From positions 61,996-125,995 of the forward strand of contig JBGTNL010000106.1 of the NCBI GenBank assembly GCA_041743085.1: a DNA stretch of 64,000 bases, given 5' to 3'. The notes beneath the pieces were generated by a model. It saw nothing but the letters and a program-made list of their open reading frames with translations. It was not told the origin of the DNA and did no database searches. Shown in pieces: positions 8,452 to 16,881 of the stretch. Position numbers and translations under genes: made by a program. Source of the stretch: JAFMPW01 sp041743085 (GTDB lineage Bacteria > Bacteroidota > Bacteroidia > Flavobacteriales > Flavobacteriaceae). Within the stretch, counting starts at the first letter, position 1. Every line of letters begins with the position of its first letter.

Positions 8452-9498
8452 ATGAAGGAAAAGGGAAAAATAAAGGTTGGGATTTCTATTGGAGATCTCA
8501 ACGGAATAGGATGCGAGGTTGTCCTCAGGACCTTTGAAGACACCCGTATGTTGGATTTCTGCACCCCTGTTATTTTCGCTTCCACCAAAACTATTTCCCA
8601 ACAGAAAAACGAGTTGAAAATAGACATTGCCTATCATGGGATACAAGAAGCTTCCAAGGCTGTTGAGAACAAGGTAAATATTGTAAATATCTGGAAGGAT
8701 ACCCCTCAACTGAATTACGGAGAGGCTACAAAGGAAGCCGGTGATCTGGCCATAAAATCTTTGAAGGCAGCGGTAAAGGCACTGAAAAGCGAAGAGATAG
8801 ATGTCCTGGTCACTGCACCTATCAATAAAAAGAACATCCAAACAGAGACTTTTCATTTTCCCGGACATACGGATTATCTGGCTCAGGAGTTGGCAGGAGA
8901 AAGCCTTATGTTCATGGTCACGGAGGATCTAAAGGTGGGCTTGCTTACAGATCATGTTGCCGTAAAGGATGTAGCCAGTACCATAAGCGCAATTCTCGTA
9001 CGGAATAAAGTAACCCTCATGGAGAAATCCCTGAAAATGGATTTCGGCATACGGAGACCTAAAATTGCGCTACTCGGCATCAACCCCCATAGCGGAGACA
9101 ATGGAGTAATTGGCAGGGAGGACGAGGAAATCCTAAAACCCGTCATTAGAGAAATGTCCAATGCAGGGCACCTTGTGTATGGGCCATATGCTGCGGATAG
9201 TTTTTTTGGTTCCGATTCCTATAAAAATTTTGATGCAGTTTTAGCGGCATATCACGATCAGGGATTAATTCCTTTCAAAACGCTCTCCTTTGGAAGTGGC
9301 GTTAATTTTACAGCAGGCTTGTCCAAAGTACGGACTTCCCCCGATCACGGAACGGCTTACGAGATTGCCGGAAAGGGAAAAGCAGATCACAGTTCTTTTA
9401 AAGAGGCGGTATTTACCGCGATAAAGATTTTTAAAAACAGGCGGGAGTATAGGAAATTGACCAAAAACGTCCTTCAGAAACAAAAAATGAGCAGCTAG
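8452..9498 (+). CDS. pdxA: 4-hydroxythreonine-4-phosphate dehydrogenase
   Basis: 348 residues from the ATG at 8452. The N terminus IKVGISIGDLNGIGCEVV is the PdxA start, and metal/substrate-binding His residues occur in FPGHTDYLAQE and AAYHDQGLIPFK; SKVRTSPDHGTAYEIAGKG near the end is also conserved. It oxidises 4-phosphohydroxy-L-threonine with NAD in de novo pyridoxal phosphate synthesis. The in-frame ATG at 8389 was not used because it adds a hydrophobic stretch absent from the family and overlaps a candidate promoter. Downstream a MITE-like element separates it from the DUF177-rpmF unit. Confidence 0.95.
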   Translation: MKEKGKIKVGISIGDLNGIGCEVVLRTFEDTRMLDFCTPVIFASTKTISQQKNELKIDIAYHGIQEASKAVENKVNIVNIWKDTPQLNYGEATKEAGDLAIKSLKAAVKALKSEEIDVLVTAPINKKNIQTETFHFPGHTDYLAQELAGESLMFMVTEDLKVGLLTDHVAVKDVASTISAILVRNKVTLMEKSLKMDFGIRRPKIALLGINPHSGDNGVIGREDEEILKPVIREMSNAGHLVYGPYAADSFFGSDSYKNFDAVLAAYHDQGLIPFKTLSFGSGVNFTAGLSKVRTSPDHGTAYEIAGKGKADHSSFKEAVFTAIKIFKNRREYRKLTKNVLQKQKMSS

Positions 9499-9512
9499 TT
9501 CTTTTACAAACC

Positions 9513-9673
9513 GAAGTGATTTAAACTTTTTGAATTGAAGCGAAAATTGATGGTTTTGTGCCCAGGTGAAGGCTTTTTTGAGCTGCATAGCAGGGCTACG
9601 GAGAAAGAAAAAGACAAGATATGGGCGTAAAACGGTAATTTTTTAGCCAATTTGTAAAAGTTTAAATCACTTC
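9513..9673. mobile_element. MITE-like element with 18-bp perfect terminal inverted repeats
   Basis: GAAGTGATTTAAACTTTT at 9513-9530 is repeated as its exact reverse complement at 9656-9673, with imperfect pairing continuing inward. The element is 161 bp and carries no credible gene. The flanks read ACC on both sides (9510-9512 and 9674-9676), compatible with a 3-bp target duplication. This is the form of a non-autonomous miniature transposable element. It sits between pdxA and the promoter of the DUF177-rpmF unit, so it may influence read-through between them. Confidence 0.75.
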
Positions 9674-9721
9674 ACCAAGAAGGCGGATATTGCCTTTGTC
9701 TCAGGGAAATATATTCCTGTT

Positions 9722-9755
9722 TTGATTGGCTTTTTGGAAAAAAAAAGTATCTTTG
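9722..9755 (+). promoter_or_regulatory. Promoter of the DUF177-rpmF unit
   Basis: TTG at 9722-9724, 23 bases, then TATCTTTG at 9748-9755, an exact match to TAnnTTTG. It lies 26 bases before the ATG at 9782. Because it overlaps the 5' end of the longest DUF177 frame, it also decides that gene's start. Confidence 0.65.
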
Positions 9756-9781
9756 CACCCCTTAAACCAGTGTATAGGATG

Positions 9782-10312
9782 ATGAAGCATAAGGAATACT
9801 GTATTCCTTTTTCAGGACTTAAAGAAGGGAAGCACGAGTTTAATTACAGGATTGGGAATGCGTTCTTTGAATCTTTTGGTTACGATGAATTTAACGATGC
9901 AAAAATTGATCTGCGGCTGCAATTAAATAAATTGAGTACCCTGCTGGAGTTGGAACTGAAAGCGAAAGGCACCTTAAATGTGGATTGTGATCTTACGGGC
10001 GAGGCCTATGATCAACCCATTGAGGCGAACCTTCAGCTCGTTGTTAAATTTGGAGACGAATTTAATAATGAGGACGATGAGATCCTTGTTATTCCACATG
10101 GGGAACATCAGATCAATGTAGGGCAGTATATTTATGAAATGCTGGTATTGTCAGTTCCTTCCAAACGGGTACATCCGGGGGTTTTAGACGGAACACTTAA
10201 ATCCGATATTCTGAAAAAGCTGGAAGAATTGCAACCAAAGGAGACCATTGACAATAAAGATAAAACCGATCCCAGATGGGATGCACTTAAAAATTTACTA
10301 ACGGATAAATAG
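9782..10312 (+). CDS. DUF177 (YceD-like) protein, 23S rRNA accumulation family
   Basis: 176 residues. The start KHKEYCIPFSGLKEGKHEF and the middle block GTLNVDCDLTGEAYDQPI are characteristic of bacterial YceD/DUF177 proteins, and the C terminus ends in DPRWDALKNLLTDK as in Flavobacteriia. YceD family members are linked to 23S rRNA and large-subunit biogenesis and are almost always next to rpmF, as here with an 8-base gap. The ATG at 9782 (or the one just before at 9779) is preferred; the frame from 9722 starts inside the promoter. Two Cys positions that bind zinc in some relatives are not both present. Confidence 0.85.
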   Translation: MKHKEYCIPFSGLKEGKHEFNYRIGNAFFESFGYDEFNDAKIDLRLQLNKLSTLLELELKAKGTLNVDCDLTGEAYDQPIEANLQLVVKFGDEFNNEDDEILVIPHGEHQINVGQYIYEMLVLSVPSKRVHPGVLDGTLKSDILKKLEELQPKETIDNKDKTDPRWDALKNLLTDK

Positions 10313-10320
10313 ATTTCATA

Positions 10321-10518
10321 ATGGCACATCCTAAAAGGAAAATATCCAAGACCAGAAGAGATAAAAGAAGGACTCATTATAAGGCTGTCGCCCCTACTCT
10401 GGCAAAAGATCCCACTACCGGCGAGCTACATTTGTACCACAGGGCTCACTGGCACGAAGGAAAATTGTATTATAGAGGTCAGGTGGTCATAGATAAAACG
10501 GAGGACGCATCTGCTTAA
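10321..10518 (+). CDS. rpmF: 50S ribosomal protein L32
   Basis: 65 residues, normal length, beginning AHPKRKISKTRRDKRRTHY, the diagnostic L32 start. It is part of the large ribosomal subunit near the peptidyl-transferase region. There is no Cys, so it is the zinc-independent form. It is co-transcribed with the DUF177 gene and followed by a strong terminator. Confidence 0.97.
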   Translation: MAHPKRKISKTRRDKRRTHYKAVAPTLAKDPTTGELHLYHRAHWHEGKLYYRGQVVIDKTEDASA

Positions 10519-10539
10519 CATAGAAACAACAAAAAGGAG

Positions 10540-10567
10540 CTCCCACTTCAATCGAGTGGGAGTTTTT
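10540..10567 (+). terminator. Rho-independent terminator after rpmF
   Basis: CTCCCACT at 10540-10547 pairs with AGTGGGAG at 10555-10562 across a 7-base loop, followed by TTTTT. It starts 21 bases after the rpmF stop. Confidence 0.85.
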
Positions 10568-10645
10568 AATGGAGTTTACAGTGCAAATAGTACCCGGAGA
10601 TTTTGTGATGATCAAGGGGTGCTATTTGTTGTATCCATAACCTAA

Positions 10646-10673
10646 CCCCGCTAAAAAGGCGGGGAATTTTTTT
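10646..10673 (+). terminator. Second Rho-independent terminator before fabH
   Basis: CCCCGC at 10646-10651 pairs with GCGGGG at 10659-10664, followed by AATTTTTTT. Lying about 80 bases after the first terminator, it suggests a short transcript or tandem insulation upstream of fabH. An imperfect stem-loop also lies between the two terminators (10584-10628). Confidence 0.75.
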
Positions 10674-10799
10674 ACATTTTTCAAAGAAGGCAAAAAACCT
10701 TCAAAAATTCAATTTTGGCACAGAAAGTCGCAAAAAATCCTTAATTTTCACAAATTTTGGAGCATTTTTCAAGTTTCTTGATAAAAAACCAAATTTAAC

Positions 10800-11795
10800 A
10801 TGAGCAAGATATCGGCAGCCATTACGGCTGTAGGGGCTTACGTTCCAGACTTTAGACTTACCAATAAGGTTTTGGAAACCATGGTAGATACCAATGATGA
10901 GTGGATCACTACCAGAACAGGAATTAAAGAGAGAAGAATACTTAAAGATAAAGACAAGGGAACATCTTATCTTGCAATTAAGGCAGTTGAGGATTTACTG
11001 AGGAAAACCAAGGTTGATCCTAAAGAGATAGATCTGGTAATATTAGGCACAGCAACTCCGGATTTGCCGGTGGCATCGACAGCGGTATACGTGGCCACGG
11101 AAATTGGTGCCACCAACGCTTTTGCCTATGACCTGCAGGCAGCTTGCTCCAACTTTTTGTATGGGATGTCGACGGCTGCCAGCTATATAGAAGCTGGTCG
11201 CTATAAAAAAGTTCTTTTGATCGGAGCCGATAAAATGTCATCTGTTCTCGACTATACAGATAGAACCACCTGTATCATTTTTGGAGATGGGGCCGGAGCA
11301 GTACTTTTTGAACCAAATACAGAAGGGCTTGGACTGCAGGATGAGTTTTTGAGATCCGATGGTGCCGGGAGGCCATTTTTAAAGATCGAAGCAGGAGGGT
11401 CATTGCTGCCGGCATCCGAGGAAACAGTAAAAAACAAGCAACATTATGTTTACCAGGATGGAAAGGCGGTTTTTAAGTTTGCCGTTTCCAATATGGCCGA
11501 AGTAGCAGCCCTGATAATGGAACGTAACAATCTCACCCACGATGACGTAGACTGGTTGGTCCCACACCAGGCAAATAAGCGGATAATAGACGCAACGGCG
11601 AATAGAATGGGACTTGATGGTGATAAGGTAATGATCAATATACAGAAGTATGGTAATACAACTTCTGCGACCCTGCCATTGTTGTTGGCGGATTATGAGC
11701 AACAACTGAAAAAAGGAGACAATTTGGTGTTCGCTGCCTTTGGCGGAGGATTCACCTGGGGGGCAATCTATTTAAGATGGGCGTACAATAGCTAA
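10800..11795 (+). CDS. fabH: 3-oxoacyl-ACP synthase III
   Basis: 331 residues. The catalytic triad is visible: Cys in YDLQAACSNFLYG, His in LVPHQANKRI and Asn in YGNTTSATLP. TNDEWITTRTGIKERRI near residue 32 is the family hallmark. FabH condenses acetyl-CoA with malonyl-ACP to start fatty acid synthesis. It is followed by accB and accC on the same strand with gaps of 32 and 98 bases, so initiation and malonyl-CoA supply are linked. Many Bacteroidota carry more than one FabH paralogue. Confidence 0.95.
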   Translation: MSKISAAITAVGAYVPDFRLTNKVLETMVDTNDEWITTRTGIKERRILKDKDKGTSYLAIKAVEDLLRKTKVDPKEIDLVILGTATPDLPVASTAVYVATEIGATNAFAYDLQAACSNFLYGMSTAASYIEAGRYKKVLLIGADKMSSVLDYTDRTTCIIFGDGAGAVLFEPNTEGLGLQDEFLRSDGAGRPFLKIEAGGSLLPASEETVKNKQHYVYQDGKAVFKFAVSNMAEVAALIMERNNLTHDDVDWLVPHQANKRIIDATANRMGLDGDKVMINIQKYGNTTSATLPLLLADYEQQLKKGDNLVFAAFGGGFTWGAIYLRWAYNS

Positions 11796-11827
11796 TAAAG
11801 GACCAACTAAACAAAACCTAAAATACC

Positions 11828-12310
11828 ATGGATATTAAAGAGATTCAGAGCTTAATAAAGTTTGTGGCAAAGTCCGGAGCCAGTGAGGTAAAGCTGGAGA
11901 CAGAGGATATAAAGATCACTATCAGAACCGGAAGTGCGGGTAACGCTGCGGAGACAACATATGTACAGCAAATTCCTATGACCTCTGCCTCTATGGTACC
12001 GGCGGCACCTCAAGATACCGCACCACAAACGGAAACCCCGGCAAAAACCGAAACTAAAGACGATTCAAAATATATTACCATAAAATCCCCGATAATAGGA
12101 ACTTTCTACAGAAAATCTTCACCGGATAAATCTCCTTTTGTTGAAGTTGGGGATACTATATCCAAAGGAGATGTACTGTGCGTGATTGAGGCTATGAAAC
12201 TCTTCAATGATATTGAATCCGAAGTCTCCGGAAAAATCGTTAAAGTATTTGCTGAAGATTCTTCTCCTGTGGAGTTTGACCAGCCGTTGTTTCTTATAGA
12301 TCCGTCATAG
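11828..12310 (+). CDS. accB: Biotin carboxyl carrier protein of acetyl-CoA carboxylase
   Basis: 160 residues. The N terminus MDIKEIQSLIKFVAKS is the BCCP type, followed by a Pro/Ala/Thr-rich linker (roughly residues 52-80), and a C-terminal biotinyl domain whose lysine lies in VIEAMKLFND. The biotin shuttles CO2 from AccC to the carboxyltransferase. It directly precedes accC. Confidence 0.96.
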   Translation: MDIKEIQSLIKFVAKSGASEVKLETEDIKITIRTGSAGNAAETTYVQQIPMTSASMVPAAPQDTAPQTETPAKTETKDDSKYITIKSPIIGTFYRKSSPDKSPFVEVGDTISKGDVLCVIEAMKLFNDIESEVSGKIVKVFAEDSSPVEFDQPLFLIDPS

Positions 12311-12408
12311 GTTAAGTCCCAAACCGTCCTGATAAATAACAGGAGCTATTGGGCCCATGCACCAACATCCGATTTTCGGGAATTTAGAATTAGAAATTTT
12401 GAGCGGTT

Positions 12409-13761
12409 ATGTTTAAAAAAATACTTATTGCAAACAGAGGGGAGATAGCATTGCGCATCATTCGTACCTGTAAAGAGATGGGGATTAAAACGGTAGCGGT
12501 TTATTCCAAAGCCGATGAGGAGAGCCTTCATGTTCGGTTTGCAGACGAAGCAGTTTGTATTGGGCCTCCACCGAGCAGTGAATCCTATTTGAAAATTCCA
12601 AACATAATTGCAGCCGCAGAGATCACCAATGCAGATGCAATACATCCCGGATATGGGTTTTTATCCGAAAACTCCAAATTTTCAAGAATTTGTGCTGAGC
12701 ACGAAATTAAATTTATTGGCGCATCGGGGGATCAAATTGATAAGATGGGAGATAAGGCAACTGCCAAGGAAACCATGAAAAAAGCAGGGGTACCAACTAT
12801 CCCGGGATCCGAGGGGTTGTTGAAAGATGTGGCCGATGCCAAGAAAGTAGCTAAAAAAATGGGGTATCCCGTGATGATCAAAGCAACCGCGGGTGGCGGG
12901 GGAAAAGGAATGCGTGCCGTGATGAAGGAGGAAGATATGGAGGATCACTTTGATGATGCGGTAAAAGAAGCAACAGCAGCGTTTGGCAATGGAGGTATGT
13001 ACATGGAGAAGCTGATTGAAGAACCCAGGCATATCGAAATTCAGATTGTAGGGGATCAGTATGGGAAAGCCTGCCATCTTTCAGAAAGGGATTGTTCCAT
13101 ACAACGCCGTCATCAGAAACTTACTGAAGAAACCCCTTCCCCCTTTATGACAGATAAGCTCAGGGACGCTATGGGGCTTGCGGCCGTAAAGGCTGCCGAA
13201 TATATTAAGTATGAAGGGGCAGGCACAGTAGAATTCCTGGTGGATAAACACCGGAATTTCTACTTTATGGAGATGAACACCCGGATACAGGTAGAGCATC
13301 CGATTACAGAACAGGTGATCGACTATGACTTGATCCGCGAACAGATTCTGGTTGCCGGAGGGGTGCCTATTTCAGGTAAAAACTATACGCCTAAACTGCA
13401 TTCCATAGAATGCCGGATCAACGCCGAGGATCCTTACAACGGATTCAGGCCATCACCCGGAAAAATAACAACCCTGCATACCCCGGGTGGACACGGCATA
13501 CGGTTAGACACCCATGTCTACAGCGGCTATACCATTCCGAGTAACTACGATTCAATGATCGCCAAACTGATCACCTCTGCCCAAACCAGGGAGGAAGCCA
13601 TAAATAAAATGAAACGTGCATTGGATGAATTCGTTATTGAGGGAGTTAAAACCACAATTCCTTTTCACAGGCAATTAATGGATCATCCGGATTATTTGGC
13701 AGGGAACTACACCACCGCTTTCATGAATGATTTTGTAATGGAACCTCAAAAAGAAGATTAG
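12409..13761 (+). CDS. accC: Biotin carboxylase subunit of acetyl-CoA carboxylase
   Basis: 450 residues, the normal length. It begins MFKKILIANRGEIALRII and carries the ATP-grasp Gly-rich loop KATAGGGGKGMRAV, the ERDCSIQRRHQKL block and the EMNTRIQVEHPITE active-site segment. It carboxylates biotin on AccB using ATP and bicarbonate. The 98-base gap after accB holds no obvious terminator, so co-transcription is likely. Confidence 0.97.
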   Translation: MFKKILIANRGEIALRIIRTCKEMGIKTVAVYSKADEESLHVRFADEAVCIGPPPSSESYLKIPNIIAAAEITNADAIHPGYGFLSENSKFSRICAEHEIKFIGASGDQIDKMGDKATAKETMKKAGVPTIPGSEGLLKDVADAKKVAKKMGYPVMIKATAGGGGKGMRAVMKEEDMEDHFDDAVKEATAAFGNGGMYMEKLIEEPRHIEIQIVGDQYGKACHLSERDCSIQRRHQKLTEETPSPFMTDKLRDAMGLAAVKAAEYIKYEGAGTVEFLVDKHRNFYFMEMNTRIQVEHPITEQVIDYDLIREQILVAGGVPISGKNYTPKLHSIECRINAEDPYNGFRPSPGKITTLHTPGGHGIRLDTHVYSGYTIPSNYDSMIAKLITSAQTREEAINKMKRALDEFVIEGVKTTIPFHRQLMDHPDYLAGNYTTAFMNDFVMEPQKED

Positions 13762-13808
13762 CGTTTCCCCTCTTACGACCTGCAAGTTGCAAACTAGCTT
13801 ATTTTTAA

Positions 13809-14927
13809 ATGAATCTCAGCTATTGGGAATATAAAACCTGGTTGTCCAATATTGACTTTACAATTATTGGGAGTGGTATCGTTGGATTAAATTGTGCTCT
13901 TCAGCTAAGGCATTACCATCCATCGGCAAAGATCCTTGTTCTGGAAAAAGGGATATTACCCCAGGGAGCGAGTACCAAGAATGCCGGATTTGCCTGCTTT
14001 GGAAGCATTTCCGAAATACTTGCCGATCTTAAGAGTCACCCGGAAGAGGAGGTGCTACAACTGGTTCGCAGGCGCATGGAAGGAATACAATTGCTCCGTA
14101 AGTCCCTGGGAGATGTCCAAATTGGATTTCAAAACCACGGAGGGCATGAACTCTTTCTGGAGGAACAGGAAGGGAGTTACGAACACTGTATGGAAAACCT
14201 GGACAGGATCAATTCCCTTTTGCAACCCGTCTATAATGAACCGGCTTTTTCAGTATCACCTAATTCCTTTCATTTCAATAAAATTTGTAAAAACTATATC
14301 ACTAACATCTTTGAAGGACAGATCGATACTGGCCAGATGATGGCCAACTTACTTTTGAAAGTCCAGAATAAAGGTGTTATAATATTGAATTCCATAACCG
14401 TCCGGGAATTTTCGGAAACCCCGGATCTGGTGTCCATTAGAACGGATCATTTTGAATTTGATACGAAAAGATTATTTATCGCTACCAATGGTTTCGCCTC
14501 TCAATTAGTGAAGGAAGAAGTAAAACCGGCCAGGGCCCAGGTATTGATCACGAAGCCCATTCAAAATTTATCTGTCAAAGGCACGTTTCATCTCGAAGAA
14601 GGATATTATTATTTCAGGAATATTGATAACCGCATATTGTTGGGAGGCGGCCGGCATTTGGATTTTAGAACGGAAGAAACGGCAGAGTTTGGTGAAACCA
14701 GAAAAATACAGGACAGATTGGAAATCCTTTTGACGGAAATTATTCTTCATAACACTCCCTTTAAAGTTGAACGGCGCTGGAGCGGAATAATGGGTGTAGG
14801 TAAGAAAAAACAACCCATAATCAAACAACTTTCAGAACGTGTTTATTGCGGGGTCCGTTTAGGGGGTATGGGTATTGCCATCGGCAGTTTTGTGGGGAAG
14901 GAACTGGCCGATTTAATGCCTCATTAA
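13809..14927 (+). CDS. FAD-dependent amino-acid oxidase (DAO family, glycine-oxidase-like)
   Basis: 372 residues. FTIIGSGIVGLNCALQLR near residue 18 is a Rossmann FAD-binding GxGxxG, followed by VLEKGILPQGASTKNAGFAC, the DAO-family second block. RPAQVLITKP-like and GYYYFRNIDNRILLGGGRH segments and a C-terminal RLGGMGIAIGSFVGKELA close the FAD fold. The enzyme would oxidise a small amine or amino acid; substrate is not determined by the sequence. No signal peptide. It stands alone between accC and the GreA-like gene. Confidence 0.85.
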   Translation: MNLSYWEYKTWLSNIDFTIIGSGIVGLNCALQLRHYHPSAKILVLEKGILPQGASTKNAGFACFGSISEILADLKSHPEEEVLQLVRRRMEGIQLLRKSLGDVQIGFQNHGGHELFLEEQEGSYEHCMENLDRINSLLQPVYNEPAFSVSPNSFHFNKICKNYITNIFEGQIDTGQMMANLLLKVQNKGVIILNSITVREFSETPDLVSIRTDHFEFDTKRLFIATNGFASQLVKEEVKPARAQVLITKPIQNLSVKGTFHLEEGYYYFRNIDNRILLGGGRHLDFRTEETAEFGETRKIQDRLEILLTEIILHNTPFKVERRWSGIMGVGKKKQPIIKQLSERVYCGVRLGGMGIAIGSFVGKELADLMPH

Positions 14928-15088
14928 AGAAATTTAGTCACGGACTTTGCAAAAAGCAAGGAAATTCGCGAGTGGTGCATGTTGGTATCCCCACTAAATT
15001 CTTTTGCATATAAAAGGGCAACCTGTAGCCTTCATAACAGTAATTAAACTTAACGGGCCATGCTGACCGGTTCCTTTAAAACAATTTC

Positions 15089-15541
15089 ATGAATGATCTT
15101 AAATCCGAACTGTATGAATTTTGCCGGGATCATGTGAGTTCCCGGTTGTCCCGGATCCAGGATCAAATGAGAAGCCTGCAGGAATCCCTGGATACGGAAA
15201 CCAAGAGTAGCGCCGGCGACAAATATGAAACCGGAAGAGCCATGCTACAGCTGGAGCGGGAAAAATTGGGACAACAACTTTTGGAAGTTGAAAAAGTAGC
15301 GGAAGTGTTGAAAAAGGTATCCCTGACGAAAAGATCTGCTAATGTAGGCCTTGGCAGTTTGGTCCGCACCACCACAAATGATTATTTTATCTCCATTTCG
15401 GCGGGAGAATTTATAAAAAATGATATTCGGATATATTGCATTTCACCCCAAACCCCAGTGGGTAAATTAGTATTTGGCAAGGTTAAAGGAGACATTCTCA
15501 CCTTTAATCACATGACCTTCAGGATAATTGACATTATTTAA
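15089..15541 (+). CDS. GreA/GreB-like coiled-coil protein (often mislabelled 3-oxoacyl-ACP synthase)
   Basis: 150 residues. Residues 1-75 are strongly helical with heptad-like spacing and contain ETKSSAGDKYETGRAM, a motif of GreA-like proteins of Bacteroidota. The C-terminal ~60 residues (VGLGSLVRTTTNDYFISISAG, then PVGKLVFGKVKGD) look like the FKBP-like half of Gre factors that docks to RNA polymerase. The role in transcription elongation is inference; the acidic tip residues that define GreA activity are not clearly present. Homologues in databases often carry the name 3-oxoacyl-ACP synthase, which nothing in this sequence supports. Confidence 0.65.
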   Translation: MNDLKSELYEFCRDHVSSRLSRIQDQMRSLQESLDTETKSSAGDKYETGRAMLQLEREKLGQQLLEVEKVAEVLKKVSLTKRSANVGLGSLVRTTTNDYFISISAGEFIKNDIRIYCISPQTPVGKLVFGKVKGDILTFNHMTFRIIDII

Positions 15542-15607
15542 AGCAAATGATTGAGCATAAAATAAAATCGATTTTTTTCCATAATTTAAGCTCCTGATCC
15601 ATCTGAT

Positions 15608-16444
15608 ATGAAAGTTTACAAGGTAAAAAGCGGAATTATTATTGAAAATGACGGGAAATTTCATTTGTTCCAAGGTGAGGATTGGGATCGGTTCATCAAT
15701 GACGATGACATCTATAAAAATACCGGGCAAAGGCTGACCGATGCTTCCGTAATTGAGAATGCAGCCACATACTTCACCAATGAGCTGGAGGCCCCGGTAA
15801 AGAATCAGGAGATATGGGCCAGTGGCGTCACCTATTATAACAGTAAATTAGGGAGGGAGGAAGAATCCAAGGAGGCGGGAGGAAGTGATTTTTATGCAAG
15901 GGTATATGAAGCGGACAGACCGGAACTGTTTTTCAAAGCCATGGGCCACCGGGCGATACCTCCTGGAGGAAAGGTGCGAAAACGCACGGATTCTACCTGG
16001 GACGTTCCTGAGCCCGAATTAACGCTTTGCATTACATCGTCCGGAAAAATTATCGGATATACCATTGGTAATGACATGAGTTCCAGAAGTATTGAGGGCG
16101 AGAATCCCTTATACCTTCCTCAGGCCAAATGTTATGACGGTTCCACGGCTTTAGGCCCCTGTATTTTTATTACTGGGGAGCCCCTGCCACGAACCACTAA
16201 AATCGGTATCACAATAATACGGGGCGGTGCTTCTGCATTTTCCGGAGAAATAGGGGTTGATCAGATCAAGCGCAGATTTGAAGACCTGGTCGAATATCTG
16301 TATCGGGAATGCTCCTTCCCGAAAGGAAGCCTGTTAATGACAGGCACGGGGATAGTTCCAACGACTGAATTCAATTTGCAGGGCGGGGATGAGATCCGTA
16401 TTACGATTGACGGCATCGGGGAACTTATCAATACGGTAGCTTAG
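15608..16444 (+). CDS. Fumarylacetoacetate hydrolase family protein
   Basis: 278 residues. The C-terminal FAH domain shows EPELTL (metal-binding acidic residues), GYTIGNDMSSRSIEGENPLY, LPQAKCYDGSTALGPCIF and TGTGIVPTTEFNLQGGDEI. The family cleaves or dehydrates small 2-keto acids with Mg or Mn. The wide N-terminal region and SRSIEGENPLYLPQAK block resemble 2-keto-3-deoxy-sugar-acid dehydratases, but no sugar operon surrounds it, so substrate is open. It is convergent with arfB. Confidence 0.85.
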   Translation: MKVYKVKSGIIIENDGKFHLFQGEDWDRFINDDDIYKNTGQRLTDASVIENAATYFTNELEAPVKNQEIWASGVTYYNSKLGREEESKEAGGSDFYARVYEADRPELFFKAMGHRAIPPGGKVRKRTDSTWDVPEPELTLCITSSGKIIGYTIGNDMSSRSIEGENPLYLPQAKCYDGSTALGPCIFITGEPLPRTTKIGITIIRGGASAFSGEIGVDQIKRRFEDLVEYLYRECSFPKGSLLMTGTGIVPTTEFNLQGGDEIRITIDGIGELINTVA

Positions 16445-16465
16445 GAACACAGGCAATTTCAAAAG

Positions 16466-16870
16466 CTATTCGGGATCCGGCTTTTGACGGTTCGCTTTTT
16501 TCAGGGCATCCTTGCGTTTGGATCTTAGTCTTTTTTCAACGGCTGCCCTAGTGGGTTTCGTTTTCCTGCGTCTTCTCGGGACTTTAAGCGCTTCTTTAAG
16601 GACATCTAAAAATCGAGCTATAACCTCTTCCTTATTTTTATGCTGGCTTCTGTTGGCGTCACATTGCAAAAGTAAAACGTTTTCTTTGGTCAATCGGGTG
16701 TTCAGCTTTTTGCCTATTCTTGCTTTCTCTTTTTCCGACAGGGCGGTTGAGTTTTCCAGATCAAAAATTAACTCCACTTTAGAAGACACTTTATTTACAT
16801 GCTGTCCTCCGGCACCACTGCTTCTAATTGCTTTAAATTTTAACTCTTGTATGATCCGCTCTTTGTCCAA
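16466..16870 (-). CDS. arfB: Alternative ribosome-rescue factor, peptidyl-tRNA hydrolase
   Basis: 134 residues, matching ArfB/YaeJ in length. The catalytic GGQ is in RSSGAGGQHVNKVSSKVEL, and the C terminus is a Lys/Arg-rich tail (RRRRKTKPTRAAVEKRL onward), the part that inserts into the empty mRNA channel. It hydrolyses peptidyl-tRNA on stalled ribosomes lacking a stop codon. It lacks the codon-recognition domains of RF1/RF2. It follows the ABC ATPase on the same strand by 11 bases. Confidence 0.9.
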   Translation of the reverse strand: MDKERIIQELKFKAIRSSGAGGQHVNKVSSKVELIFDLENSTALSEKEKARIGKKLNTRLTKENVLLLQCDANRSQHKNKEEVIARFLDVLKEALKVPRRRRKTKPTRAAVEKRLRSKRKDALKKANRQKPDPE

Positions 16871-16881
16871 AATGGAGAATT

